A stretch of DNA of 64,000 bases, from positions 62,001-126,000 of the forward strand of contig NZ_BPWE01000005.1 of NCBI RefSeq assembly GCF_020884755.1, in the 5' to 3' direction. The notes under the pieces are model-generated. The model did not search any database and had not been told where the DNA came from. It saw nothing but the letters and a program-made list of their open reading frames with translations. Of the stretch, positions 9,568 through 18,200 are shown piece by piece (within the stretch, counting starts at the first letter, position 1; every line of letters starts with the position of its first letter). Origin of the DNA: Bifidobacterium mizhiense (GTDB lineage Bacteria; Actinomycetota; Actinomycetes; Actinomycetales; Bifidobacteriaceae). The position numbers and the translations under genes are program-made.

Positions 9568-10971
9568 ATGAGCGAATCCATCACCACCGAGGCCACCGAA
9601 GCGGCCGCGGACGAAAACCGCCGCAGCACCAAGCGAGCTCTGCCGGCCCTGCTGACCATCTTCCTGCTGGGCACACTGATGATCCAGGCCTTCAACCTGG
9701 TCTTCCAGAACGTGGGCGACTCCCTGGGGATGTCCGCCAACGCATCGCTGATCAGCACCCTGCCCGGCATCGTCCTGGGCGTGGTCTGCATGCTCTACGG
9801 CACCCTCTGCGACTACATTTCCCCCCGGAAGATGACCCTATTCGGCGTGGGCGCCCTGATCGTCGGCAGCCTCCTGGGCTTCTTCGGAGCATCGAACTTC
9901 TGGGCCGTGGTCCTGGCCCGCATGATCCAGACCGCGGGCGGCCAGGTGGCCGGCTCGGTCTTCCTGGTCATGGCCATGAAGTACCTGAGCGACAAGGAGC
10001 GCGCCTTCTATCTGGGCATCTTCAACGCCGTCTATTATGCATCCTCGGCTGTGGGTATCTTCGCCGGCGGACTGATCACCTCCATCGACTGGCGCTACCT
10101 TTTCCTGGTGCCGCTGGTCTCCATCCTCCTGATCCCGCCGGTGCTCAAGTACACGCCTGACACCGGCATCAAGGGCGAGCGCATCGATGTCTTCGGCATC
10201 GCCTTGTTCGCGCTGATCGCCGGATTCGTGGCCGTCTACTTCTCCTTCCCGGCCACCTGGATGCTGGGGGTGCTGGCCGTCTTGATCCTGATCTTCGCCG
10301 GCTATGTCTGGAAGGGCACCAACCCCTTCCTGAGCCGCGGATTCGTGACCAACGGCGCCTACATGGCTGTCCTGCTGGCCCTCTTCGTCTTCTACTTCTT
10401 CAACTTCGCCTGCGTGCCCATTTACAACGTGATCGGCGACCGTATCTACGGGATCTCCCTGAGCCAGGTCTCCCTCTGCCTGACCATCGTCTACATCGTG
10501 GCCACTCTGGTGGGCTGCCTGTCCGGAGTCATCATGAACGCCATGGGACGCCTGCCCATGCTGATCCTGTCTGCCCTGCTCATGATTGCCGGAGCTGCCG
10601 GTTCGGCCCTGATGCTCACCTCGGGCTTCTGGGTCCTGACCGCGCTGGCCTCGGTCTTCATCGCCGGCATCACCATGTCCTACACGCCCCTCTACGACTC
10701 CTTCTCGGCCACCCTGCCAGTGGACCAGAACGGACGCGGCATCGGCATCGGGGACCTGATGATGAACACCTCGGCCTCCATCGGCATGGCTGTCTACAGC
10801 GGGCTCATGGCCAATCCCCAATTCGGGTCACATGCCCTGGCGGGTGTCAAGACCGGCATCCAGGCTCAGGTGGCCAACATGTTCTGGGTCATGGCGCTGG
10901 CCGCCCTGCTGGCCCTGATCATCGTGGCCGTCTTCCACAAGGCCATGTCAGCCAAGGCTCCCCAGGAGTGA
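9568..10971 (+). CDS. MFS transporter, probable nucleoside permease
   Basis: A 467-residue major facilitator with 12 to 14 predicted helices. The order of helices and the loop GTLCDYISPRKMTLFG (motif A-like) resemble the DHA2/14-helix drug transporter branch. The downstream half of a two-gene operon with the nucleoside hydrolase, it starts 13 bases after that stop with AAGGAC in front. Context suggests uptake of the hydrolase substrate; family resemblance alone would suggest export. The MTxxGGQVAGSVF segment in helix 4 is typical of the family. Substrate is unproven. Confidence 0.8.
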   Translation: MSESITTEATEAAADENRRSTKRALPALLTIFLLGTLMIQAFNLVFQNVGDSLGMSANASLISTLPGIVLGVVCMLYGTLCDYISPRKMTLFGVGALIVGSLLGFFGASNFWAVVLARMIQTAGGQVAGSVFLVMAMKYLSDKERAFYLGIFNAVYYASSAVGIFAGGLITSIDWRYLFLVPLVSILLIPPVLKYTPDTGIKGERIDVFGIALFALIAGFVAVYFSFPATWMLGVLAVLILIFAGYVWKGTNPFLSRGFVTNGAYMAVLLALFVFYFFNFACVPIYNVIGDRIYGISLSQVSLCLTIVYIVATLVGCLSGVIMNAMGRLPMLILSALLMIAGAAGSALMLTSGFWVLTALASVFIAGITMSYTPLYDSFSATLPVDQNGRGIGIGDLMMNTSASIGMAVYSGLMANPQFGSHALAGVKTGIQAQVANMFWVMALAALLALIIVAVFHKAMSAKAPQE

Positions 10972-11179
10972 GGCTGGTGTGACCCACACATACTTGGTCG
11001 GATAGCCGCACGGCCCGGTCCGCTCTTCCCAGCCTTAGGAATGAGTCAGGTCCAGGCCCGGCACCCGGCCGCGCGAACCGGGGAGGAAGTGGAGTTCGGA
11101 CTGCTTTCGGCATTGTGATAGTCCCCCTCTTCCCTCAGCCGCCGATGGCAAGAAGATCGCCGCCCCTCCCCCCGGTGGA

Positions 11180-11213
11180 GAACCCCCGTCATAGCCATAA
11201 CTGACGGGGGTTC
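11180..11213 (+). terminator. Terminator-like hairpin after the nucleoside operon
   Basis: A perfect 12-bp stem GAACCCCCGTCA / TGACGGGGGTTC with a 10-base loop. The following bases are TTCC rather than a long T run, so termination would be intrinsic but not textbook. It is the only strong stem after the MFS gene. Confidence 0.55.
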
Positions 11214-11409
11214 TTCCATATCTTCTGCCCTTGCTTTCAATCCTTTGCCTACTAAGCACAACTTATAAGGACGCCAGAGAAAGGGAACTCAGGAATACAG
11301 CTGGACGGCACTTTCCATCCCACTGTCGGCATCCGTCCACCTTGATGCTCAAATCCAAGGGAAGCGGAAGTTCCAAGAGCAGATAACCGGCTCAACCAAG
11401 CCCTTGATA

Positions 11410-11441
11410 ACTCATGGGTTTGCATGACTCATGGATTTGCA
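11410..11441. repeat. 15-base direct repeat
   Basis: ACTCATGGGTTTGCA at 11410-11424 recurs as ACTCATGGATTTGCA at 11427-11441, with one mismatch and a 2-base gap. Possible binding site for a dimeric regulator; function unknown. Confidence 0.4.
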
Positions 11442-11498
11442 GATGCCTGATCGTCCTGTAATAGACCTCAACGGACTCAATCGAGCCACCGGCCATGT

Positions 11499-11514
11499 GG
11501 TTTCACGTGAAACG
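11499..11514. other. parS centromere site (14 of 16 bases)
   Basis: GTTTCACGTGAAAC matches the core of the consensus TGTTTCACGTGAAACA; only the outer bases differ. It lies about 43.5 kb from oriC, well apart from the other five parS sites. Confidence 0.85.
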
Positions 11515-11811
11515 TCGGCGCACTGATACTTCCCCCAAAATGAAGAGAACCCGGCGGTGCATGAACACCACCGGGCGAGAGAGAAGAAAGGGAAATCAGT
11601 TGTCGGACGGAGGTCAACCGCCCGTTCGGTTTTTGAGCCGATATCTATAGTAAAGAACAGCTACCTTATGGTGACGATAGTGTTATCTGAAAATTCTCTG
11701 TGAATCCAGCCAGATCAGAGGGCGGGCATAGGGCCGATTAGACTGGATTTCGAATGGTTTCCCGCCCAAGAAGAGACCCTCGACCAACGAGCCTAAAGGA
11801 GATACCTCGGC

Positions 11812-12393
11812 ATGCTGCTCAGCGACCATGACATCCTGGATGCCCACCAGGCAGGACATCTGAATCTGGACCCATGGACACCTGCCATGGTTCAGCCCTC
11901 CAGCGTGGATGTGCGCCTGGACCGCTACTTCCGGGTCTTCAACAATCATCAATACACCTATGTGGATCCAGCGGAGGACCAGGGCGCATTGACCGAACAG
12001 TTCGAGGTACCCAAAGACGAACCCTGGATCCTGCACCCGGGCGAGTTCGTTCTGGGATCCACCTGGGAGTACGTCAAGCTGGACTCGACGCTGGCCGCTC
12101 GGCTGGAGGGCAAGAGCTCCCTGGGACGTCTGGGCATCCTGACTCACTCCACTGCCGGATTCGTCGATCCCGGCTTTGAGGGGCACATCACCCTGGAGCT
12201 GTCGAACGTGAGCACCCTGCCGGTCAAACTCTGGCCAGGCATGAAGATCGGCCAGATGTGCTTCTTCCAGCTCTCCTCGCCCGCCCAGTACCCTTATGGA
12301 TCCAAGCACAACGGGTCCCATTACCAGGGCCAGCGCGGTCCAACCCCCTCACGCTCCTACGTCAACTTCTACAAGGCCGACGTCTCGGACTGA
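11812..12393 (+). CDS. dcd: dCTP deaminase (possibly bifunctional deaminase/dUTPase)
   Basis: Deaminates dCTP to dUTP, feeding dTMP synthesis; some actinobacterial enzymes also hydrolyse dUTP to dUMP. The 193 residues carry MLLSDHDI at the N-terminus, [22 protein letters not shown], and the active-site block [21 protein letters not shown], which contains the catalytic Glu. AAGGAG precedes the ATG. Whether it is bifunctional cannot be decided by eye. It ends with a small hairpin before the CMD-cupin gene. Confidence 0.95.
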   Translation: MLLSDHDILDAHQAGHLNLDPWTPAMVQPSSVDVRLDRYFRVFNNHQYTYVDPAEDQGALTEQFEVPKDEPWILHPGEFVLGSTWEYVKLDSTLAARLEGKSSLGRLGILTHSTAGFVDPGFEGHITLELSNVSTLPVKLWPGMKIGQMCFFQLSSPAQYPYGSKHNGSHYQGQRGPTPSRSYVNFYKADVSD

Positions 12394-12423
12394 CTGCCAT
12401 AGTCGCCTGCGCCATCACCTTGA

Positions 12424-12441
12424 CTTCGAGCGCACTCGAAG
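12424..12441 (+). terminator. Hairpin after dcd
   Basis: CTTCGAG / CTCGAAG, a 7-bp perfect stem with a 4-base loop, followed by GGGTTA. Weak terminator candidate. Confidence 0.35.
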
Positions 12442-12499
12442 GGTTATAGCTGAATCTGCCGGAATGACCCGGCCAAGATGATGGCAAGGAGACTAACCC

Positions 12500-13264
12500 A
12501 TGGCAATCAAACAGACGGCGGGCCACGACCGACTCGGTCAGTTCGCACCACAATTCGCCCATCTCAACGATGATGTGCTCTTCGGCCAGGTCTGGTCCCG
12601 CGAGGACGAGCTTTCGGCTCGAGACCGCAGCATGATTACCTGCGCAGGTCTGATGAGCATGGGGCTCTTCCCCCAGTTGAAGAGCCATATGGCCATGGCC
12701 AAGGGTAATGGTGTCACCCGCACTGAAATGGTGGCGCTGATCACCCACCTGGCCTTCTATGCGGGATGGCCCAAGGCATGGTCGGCATTCGACCTGGCCA
12801 AGGAGATCTACGGCGAAGGCGACCCCGATGACGAGAGCCAGGACACCACCGCAACCACAGCCGGGACCGAGCTGGATTCAGGCCCCTATCCATTGGGGGA
12901 TTCGGCTGACGGACCCAACTTCAGCGGTCATGTCTGGCTACACCGCCTGACCGATCCGGACGCAGAATGTTCAGCCAGCAATGTGACCTTCGCACCCGGA
13001 TGCGTCAACCGTTGGCACACCCACCCGCATGGCCAACTGCTAATCGTCACCGCCGGGCAGGGTTGGGAACAGGAGGAGGGCCATCAGCCCCGCAGACTGG
13101 AACCTGGTGACGTGGTCTTCTGCCCGGCAGGAGTCAGGCACTGGCATGGCGCCTCGGGTAGGTCATCCATGGCTCACATCGCCGTCACCCCAGCTTCGAG
13201 CGGGCAGTCTCCGGTCGAGTGGATGGAGTTCCCGGATCCTGATCAGGTGGCCGCTCTGGGTTGA
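12500..13264 (+). CDS. Carboxymuconolactone decarboxylase-cupin fusion protein
   Basis: Residues 1 to about 110 are a CMD/AhpD-like all-alpha domain (SARDRSMITCAGLMSMG, then GVTRTEMVALITHLAFYAGW). The AhpD CxxC pair is absent, so peroxidase-type thiol chemistry is unlikely. After an acidic linker, residues from about 145 onwards form a cupin-2 barrel with the metal-binding WHTHPHGQLLIVTAGQG motif and the second motif PGDVVFCPAGVRHWHG. Such CMD-cupin fusions are widespread and mostly uncharacterised, and are thought to handle small aromatic or lactone substrates or aldehydes. AAGGAG precedes the ATG. Not obviously co-transcribed with its neighbours. Confidence 0.85.
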   Translation: MAIKQTAGHDRLGQFAPQFAHLNDDVLFGQVWSREDELSARDRSMITCAGLMSMGLFPQLKSHMAMAKGNGVTRTEMVALITHLAFYAGWPKAWSAFDLAKEIYGEGDPDDESQDTTATTAGTELDSGPYPLGDSADGPNFSGHVWLHRLTDPDAECSASNVTFAPGCVNRWHTHPHGQLLIVTAGQGWEQEEGHQPRRLEPGDVVFCPAGVRHWHGASGRSSMAHIAVTPASSGQSPVEWMEFPDPDQVAALG

Positions 13265-13272
13265 CCCGCACG

Positions 13273-13296
13273 GCCGATCTGCGCGGCCAGATCGGC
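13273..13296. terminator. Perfect 9-bp hairpin after the CMD-cupin gene
   Basis: GCCGATCTG / CAGATCGGC around a 6-base loop, 9 bases beyond the stop codon. No T run follows, so its role as terminator is uncertain. Confidence 0.4.
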
Positions 13297-13379
13297 AAAG
13301 GTACAGTGAGTCTTCGCCCCAGCCGATATTGAGTCCGACAGACAGCTGACCGGTTCCCGCCTGCCTTTACACTGAAGAC

Positions 13380-14372
13380 ATGGCTAACAAGAAAGGCCCG
13401 ACCAAGGGTTCGGGCGGCAAGCACCGCAACAAACTGCGCGGCCGAGGGCCTACCCCCAAGGCTGAGGATCGCGTCTACCACAAGGCCTACAAGGCCCGGC
13501 AGGCGGCCCAGCGCAGGCAGGCGGCCGATCCACGTCTGGCTGCCCGTCGCCGGGCCGACCGGTTCACCTCTGATTCCGACGATCTGGTCATCGGCCGCAA
13601 CGCCGTCCTGGAAGCCCTGCGTGTAGGAGTCCCGGCCAGCCAGCTCTATCTGGCCGCCCGGATGGACCATGACGACAGGACCAGGGAGATCGTGCGGCTG
13701 GCCGGGCAGGAGGGACTCAACCTCCTGGAGGCCGACCGTTTGGAGATGAACCGCATCGCCCGGTCCAGCAACCACCAGGGTGTGGTCCTCAAGGTGCAGC
13801 CCTACCAGTACGCCTCCCTGCAGAGCCTGGTCGACAGGGCCGAAAAGCACGCAGCCGCCCTAGACGGGGCCGACCAGGCGACCAAGGTTGCCGCCCGCCC
13901 GCTGTTCATCGCCCTGGATGGAGTGACTGATCCGCAGAATCTCGGGGCTGTCATCCGTTCAGCCGCGGCCTTCGGAGCCTCGGGTGTGGTTCTGCCCGAG
14001 CGCCGCAGCGCCTCGGTCACAGCCGCAGCCTGGAAGGTGTCTGCCGGAGCCGCCGCCCACCTGCCAGTGGCTCGTGTGGTCAATCTGACCAAGGCCATCC
14101 AAGGGCTCAAGGAGCGCGGCTACTATGCGGTCGGTCTGGACGGCGCAGGTAGCGCCATAGTAGGCGAGACCGGCTTCGAGACCGATCCCCTGGTGGTGGT
14201 CCTGGGATCCGAGGGCAAGGGGCTGAGCCGCCTGGTTCGGGAGAACTGCGATGCCCTGGCCTCCATCCCAATCTCCAGCTCGGTGGAATCCCTGAACGCC
14301 TCGGTGGCGGCCGGCATCAGTCTCTACGCCGTAGCCATGGCACGCCGACGGTCCGCCAGCCAAGCCAAATAG
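13380..14372 (+). CDS. rlmB: 23S rRNA 2'-O-ribose methyltransferase, TrmH/RlmB family
   Basis: A SPOUT-class SAM-dependent methylase that modifies a ribose of 23S rRNA (G2251 in E. coli for RlmB). The 330 residues start with a basic Lys/Arg-rich tail of about 65 residues. A substrate-binding domain follows (LVIGRNAVLEALR). The C-terminal SPOUT knot contains FIALDGVTDPQNLGAVIRSA, VVLGSEGKGLS and IPISSSVESLNASVAAGI, motifs 1 to 3 of the family. TACACT lies six bases before ATG with no ribosome-binding site, suggesting a leaderless mRNA. The exact rRNA target is an inference. Confidence 0.9.
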   Translation: MANKKGPTKGSGGKHRNKLRGRGPTPKAEDRVYHKAYKARQAAQRRQAADPRLAARRRADRFTSDSDDLVIGRNAVLEALRVGVPASQLYLAARMDHDDRTREIVRLAGQEGLNLLEADRLEMNRIARSSNHQGVVLKVQPYQYASLQSLVDRAEKHAAALDGADQATKVAARPLFIALDGVTDPQNLGAVIRSAAAFGASGVVLPERRSASVTAAAWKVSAGAAAHLPVARVVNLTKAIQGLKERGYYAVGLDGAGSAIVGETGFETDPLVVVLGSEGKGLSRLVRENCDALASIPISSSVESLNASVAAGISLYAVAMARRRSASQAK

Positions 14373-14414
14373 CCCCAGGCAGGCACCGGCAACCTGAAGA
14401 CGGACAGACCCAAA

Positions 14415-14461
14415 CGGCAAGGGTCTACACACAGCAGCCGGCATGCAGCAGACCCTTGCCG
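14415..14461. terminator. Bidirectional hairpin between rlmB and DUF4032 gene
   Basis: CGGCAAGGGTCT / AGACCCTTGCCG, a 12-bp perfect stem with a 23-base loop, placed between converging genes. It probably serves both strands, although neither side has a clear T run. Confidence 0.6.
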
Positions 14462-14475
14462 CACAAACGAATCAG

Positions 14476-16122
14476 TCAGCTGGAAGCCCAGACCGCGTCA
14501 TCCTGGTCGTCCTGGTCGGCAGCCGCATCCAGGCTGCCGGGGGCGTAGACCGATCGCAGTGAGTTTCGGCCGCCATTCGCGTCCTCAAAGGCCGGCTGCG
14601 ACGGTACCTCTTCGCCAGCCTGGTCGCGGTCCGTCTGAGTGTCTGCTTTGGTCTGGCCTCCAGCATTGGCTTGGATGTTCATGTCACTGCCATCCGCGTC
14701 CTTGCCGGTCCCATCATGGACGGATTGTTCACCCTGACCAGTCTGGGCGTGCGCACCCTGCCAGTGCATCTCGTCGTCGACCACCCCGGCGTCGGCCTCC
14801 TCGTTGATGGTCTTCATGTCCTCGGAATCCAACCGGTACTCGGGCAGGGATTCGCTGATGTAGCTCTGTACGGCCTCGGCCATGGGCACGTCGTGGCCGG
14901 CCTTCTCGGCCATCAACCAGCGGTGGGTCAGCACCTCATGGAAGAACTGGGCCGGTTCGATCTGCGAGCGGTATTCCGGTGGAATCATGCGCACAGTGGG
15001 TTCGAAAACCTCGCGCATCCAGTCGGTAGCCACAATCTCCAAGTCCTCGCCCTGCCGCCAGGTGGATGCCCGGTAGGCATCCAGATCGTTGAGCAACCGC
15101 CGGGCCTGGTTCTCCTGCACATCCAGACCGGTCAGCCTCAGCAGTTTGCGGGAGGCGTAGCCAGCATCGACCACCCTGGGGCGCACCAGCACCCGGTTGC
15201 CATCCTCCTCGGTCTTCATCTCCAGCTCGTCCACATCGAAGCCCAGATCGTTGAGCCGGTTGACGCGGCGCTCGATCTTCCACATCTCGTCCGGATCGAA
15301 GCTGTCCACGTCCGTCAGGGCACTCCAGAGGGAGTGGTAGCGATCCACCAGCCGGTTGCCCACGCCGACCTCGTCCACCTCGCCGGCCAGCAGGTTGCCG
15401 GAATCCAGATCCATGAGCTCGCCGATGATGTTGGTCCTGGCCAGGTCGATGTCATACTCGCGCTGGCCGTCGGTCAGACTGGGGTGCAGATCGCCGGTCT
15501 CGGCATCGACCAGGAAGGCCGAGAAGGCATCGGCATCACGCAGGAAGAGCACATTGGACAGGGAAACATCGCCCCAGTAGAAACCGGCCAGATGGAGCCT
15601 TACCAGAAGAACCGCCAGAGCATCGATCAGCCGCTCGGCCGTGTCCGGACGCAGGTTGCGGGCAAAGAGGGCACGGTAGGGCAGTGAGAACTTCAGGTGC
15701 TGGGTGACCAGCATGGCCTCAAGGGGCTCGCCCTCGCGAGTGTGCCGACCGGTGACTACGGCAATGGGGTTGACCGTGGGCAGCTCCAGTTTTTGCAGCT
15801 TGCGCAGGAGCTCGTACTCACGCTCGGCCACCCGCTGGGTGATCTCCTTCATGGCGTAGACATCGTCGCCCACATGGACGAAGCGCACCACGTGCCGTGA
15901 TATGCCTCTGGGCAGGTTAGCCAGCAGATCCCGGGGCCAGGTGGCCAGCGGCCGCTCCCAGGGCAGGGTGAACATCCTGGGGTTAGAGCTGGTGGCCGTG
16001 ATATGCAGGGCGGCCGGCTCCTGCTCGGAGGAGGGATCGGCCGTGGTCTTTATCGAGGTGGCTTTCAGGGCACGAGGGTCCAGAGAGGAGGCCGTTGCCC
16101 GGTTGATGTTCACGCTAGTCAT
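14476..16122 (-). CDS. DUF4032 kinase-like protein
   Basis: Unknown function. The 548-residue protein belongs to a family found in actinobacteria (DUF4032, related to the lipopolysaccharide kinase-like fold). The kinase resemblance is visible: VYAMKEITQRVAEREYELL (Lys and Glu of the N-lobe), FYWGDVSLSNVLF (catalytic Asp and Asn in place of HRDxxxxN), and FLVDAETGDLHP (metal-binding DxE). After about residue 300 comes the DUF4032 region (RPRVVDAGYASRKLLRLTG). The last 120 residues are acidic and low-complexity. It converges with rlmB and is followed by msiK upstream on the same strand. I would call it a probable small-molecule or protein phosphotransferase, unproven. Confidence 0.8.
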   Translation of the reverse strand: MTSVNINRATASSLDPRALKATSIKTTADPSSEQEPAALHITATSSNPRMFTLPWERPLATWPRDLLANLPRGISRHVVRFVHVGDDVYAMKEITQRVAEREYELLRKLQKLELPTVNPIAVVTGRHTREGEPLEAMLVTQHLKFSLPYRALFARNLRPDTAERLIDALAVLLVRLHLAGFYWGDVSLSNVLFLRDADAFSAFLVDAETGDLHPSLTDGQREYDIDLARTNIIGELMDLDSGNLLAGEVDEVGVGNRLVDRYHSLWSALTDVDSFDPDEMWKIERRVNRLNDLGFDVDELEMKTEEDGNRVLVRPRVVDAGYASRKLLRLTGLDVQENQARRLLNDLDAYRASTWRQGEDLEIVATDWMREVFEPTVRMIPPEYRSQIEPAQFFHEVLTHRWLMAEKAGHDVPMAEAVQSYISESLPEYRLDSEDMKTINEEADAGVVDDEMHWQGAHAQTGQGEQSVHDGTGKDADGSDMNIQANAGGQTKADTQTDRDQAGEEVPSQPAFEDANGGRNSLRSVYAPGSLDAAADQDDQDDAVWASS

Positions 16123-16160
16123 GCTTCATCCATCCCATCGCCGCCCATCCTATACGGGAA

Positions 16161-16191
16161 GAGCCCCGCACGGATGCGCCGCGCGGGGCTC
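16161..16191 (-). terminator. Terminator after msiK
   Basis: GAGCCCCGC / GCGGGGCTC (16161-16169 with 16183-16191), a 9-bp perfect GC stem, between the msiK stop and the DUF4032 start. On the minus strand TTCCC follows. A second weaker stem GACCCTG / CAGGGTC lies at 16241-16283. Confidence 0.55.
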
Positions 16192-16293
16192 CCGGTCACC
16201 CGGTCAACAAGGAAAGGAGATGATATCAATGATCGATACGGACCCTGCGGATCAGCGGGAAACCGTGGCCAAACCACAGGGTCACAGGAATAC

Positions 16294-17421
16294 TCAGTTC
16301 AGCCGCAGCTCGCTGGCCGGGGAGAACAGGTGCATCTTTTCAGGATCGATGTGGATCTTGACCACGTCGCCCACCTTGGGCAGGTCACGCGGGTTGACGC
16401 GGATGGTGGTCAGCTTGTTCTGATCAGACATGACGATGGCCTGCTCAGCCGCGCTGTTGTCGGTCAGAATGTTGCCGTAGATGTAGCCGTCGGAGCCCAG
16501 ATCCTCCACGTTGGCCACCTTTAGGGAGAAGGCATCCGGATCGTCGGCACCGGCCAGAGAAGCATTCTCGGGACGGAAGCCCACGACGATCTTGCCCTGG
16601 TCGTCAGGAGTCAACTTATCAACGGCCTCGCGCGGCAGGCTGATGGTGTCCTCGCCGATCTTGGCCTGCCCGTTGACCACGGGGTGGATGTTGATGTTCA
16701 TGGAGGGCGAGCCGATGAAGCCGGCCACAAAGACGTTCTCAGGCCGATCGTAGAGCTCGGTAGGCGCACCCACCTGCTGCAGGACGCCCAGTTTGATAAC
16801 GGCGATCCTGTCGCCCATGGTCAGAGCCTCGGTCTGATCGTGGGTCACGTACAGGGTGGTGACGTTCAGCTGACGCTGCAGGGCGGCAATCTGGGTACGG
16901 GTCTGGACACGCAGCTTGGCGTCCAGGTTGGACAGAGGCTCATCCATCAGGAAGACCTTGGGCTGACGCACAATGGCGCGACCCATGGCCACACGCTGAC
17001 GCTGACCACCGGACAGAGCCTTGGGCTTGCGATCCAGGTACTCGGTCAGATCCAGCACCTCGGCGGCCTTCTCCACCCGCTGACGGATCTCATCCTTGGG
17101 GGTGCCGGCGATCTTCAGAGCGAAGCCCATGTTGTCGGCCACGGTCATATGGGGGTAAAGGGCGTAGTTCTGGAAGACCATGGCGATATCGCGGTCCTTG
17201 GGCTGCATGGTCGTCACGTCCTTGTCGCCAATCATGATGCGGCCCTTGTTGACCTCCTCCAGGCCGGCCAGCATGCGCAGGGTGGTGGACTTTCCGCAGC
17301 CGGAAGGCCCTACCAAAACAAGGAATTCACCGTCTTTGATGTCCAGACTGAGGTCACTGACCGAGGGCTCATCGTTGCCCGGGTAGATACGAGTGACGTG
17401 GTCGAATACCACTTCTGCCAT
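16294..17421 (-). CDS. msiK: Sugar ABC transporter ATP-binding protein (MsiK/UgpC/MalK type)
   Basis: ATPase subunit that powers several carbohydrate importers in actinobacteria. The 375 residues contain Walker [10 protein letters not shown] (38-46), Q-loop [13 protein letters not shown], signature [12 protein letters not shown] (136 on), Walker [16 protein letters not shown] (156-170) and the H-loop [16 protein letters not shown]. The C-terminal TOBE domain carries the MalK-type GFIGSPSMN and GFRPE motifs. No permease or binding-protein genes are nearby, so it probably serves unlinked transporters, as MsiK does in Streptomyces. The start follows AAAGGAT. It ends at a GC-rich hairpin. Confidence 0.93.
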   Translation of the reverse strand: MAEVVFDHVTRIYPGNDEPSVSDLSLDIKDGEFLVLVGPSGCGKSTTLRMLAGLEEVNKGRIMIGDKDVTTMQPKDRDIAMVFQNYALYPHMTVADNMGFALKIAGTPKDEIRQRVEKAAEVLDLTEYLDRKPKALSGGQRQRVAMGRAIVRQPKVFLMDEPLSNLDAKLRVQTRTQIAALQRQLNVTTLYVTHDQTEALTMGDRIAVIKLGVLQQVGAPTELYDRPENVFVAGFIGSPSMNINIHPVVNGQAKIGEDTISLPREAVDKLTPDDQGKIVVGFRPENASLAGADDPDAFSLKVANVEDLGSDGYIYGNILTDNSAAEQAIVMSDQNKLTTIRVNPRDLPKVGDVVKIHIDPEKMHLFSPASELRLN

Positions 17422-17624
17422 TATTCATCCTTTCATCGGCAGGTACGTGCCGAACGATCCGTAGTGAAGGGGTTGATGTTCACTGTGGTTTCCGTCCCGG
17501 GGTCAACACCGACATCGGTATGGCCATGCGACGGTTTTCTGTTTTGTGGTTAAGAGAAACTCTCCCTTGAGCCAGTGTCCACTATACACCAAGGTCTGAA
17601 TCCGACGTGTGAACCCTTGCCGAC

Positions 17625-18023
17625 TCAATCCTTGGACTTGTCGGAATCCTCAGCATCGCGCTCGAAGACCGTCCTGGCCACGTTGATCGCGTTGATGACC
17701 CGCGGGAATCCCACGTAGGGAGCACATTGGAGTATGGCTTCGACCACGGCCGCCTTGCTCAGCCCCACATTCAAGGCTCCCTGTATGTGAACGGCCAACT
17801 GCGGAGCCGTATCACCCTGCGTCACCAGGCTGCCTATGGTGACCAGTTCACGCTGCTGAAGATCGAGTCCCTTCCGGGTGTATATGTCGCCAAAGGCGAA
17901 TTCGACAATCCAGCGGCCCAGGTCCGGCGCTATATCCTGCAGAGAGTCAATGACGGCCTGACCACCCTTGCCATCGATGGCAGCCAAGGCCTCAGATCCC
18001 TTTTCAAAGCGCGAAGCTTCCAT
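17625..18023 (-). CDS. Carboxymuconolactone decarboxylase family protein
   Basis: A 132-residue all-alpha protein of the CMD family: LGRWIVEFAFGDIYTRKGLD, LQQRELVTIGSLVTQGDTAPQL and AILQCAPYVGFPRVINAI. The catalytic His-Glu pattern of true decarboxylases (PcaC) is only partly present, and no protocatechuate genes are near, so the substrate is unknown. The second CMD-type gene in this window, unlike the fusion at 12500. The start has GAAGGGG in front. A divergent 177-base gap with an imperfect GATA...TATC palindrome (about 18063-18075) separates it from the kinase gene. Confidence 0.88.
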   Translation of the reverse strand: MEASRFEKGSEALAAIDGKGGQAVIDSLQDIAPDLGRWIVEFAFGDIYTRKGLDLQQRELVTIGSLVTQGDTAPQLAVHIQGALNVGLSKAAVVEAILQCAPYVGFPRVINAINVARTVFERDAEDSDKSKD

Positions 18024-18200
18024 GAAGCCCCTTCTTTCTTGATATTTGGATGTTTCCCCAACGATAATATTGTATCAACGCCTGTTTATGCATTATGCCG
18101 ATGGCTCCGATCAGGCTGCCAGATTCCCAGCGGCCGAGGCCGCGAAACAGCAGGAGGCAACAATCAGGTCCTTTTCAAGCAGTCGGAGCACAATGGAGAT

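Larger units (their letters stand above)
10972..11811. other. 840-base non-coding spacer
   Basis: No reading frame here looks like a gene. It holds a strong GC hairpin (11180-11213), a short direct repeat (11410-11441), a parS site (11499-11514), and a second hairpin CCCGGCGGTG / CACCACCGGG (11550-11575). The last 150 bases should contain the dcd promoter. Confidence 0.6.

Noticed and set aside
17727-18200. Upstream extension of the Ser/Thr kinase frame
   Set aside because: It is antisense to the CMD gene and lacks kinase-related sequence; the conserved domain opens just after the ATG at 18201.
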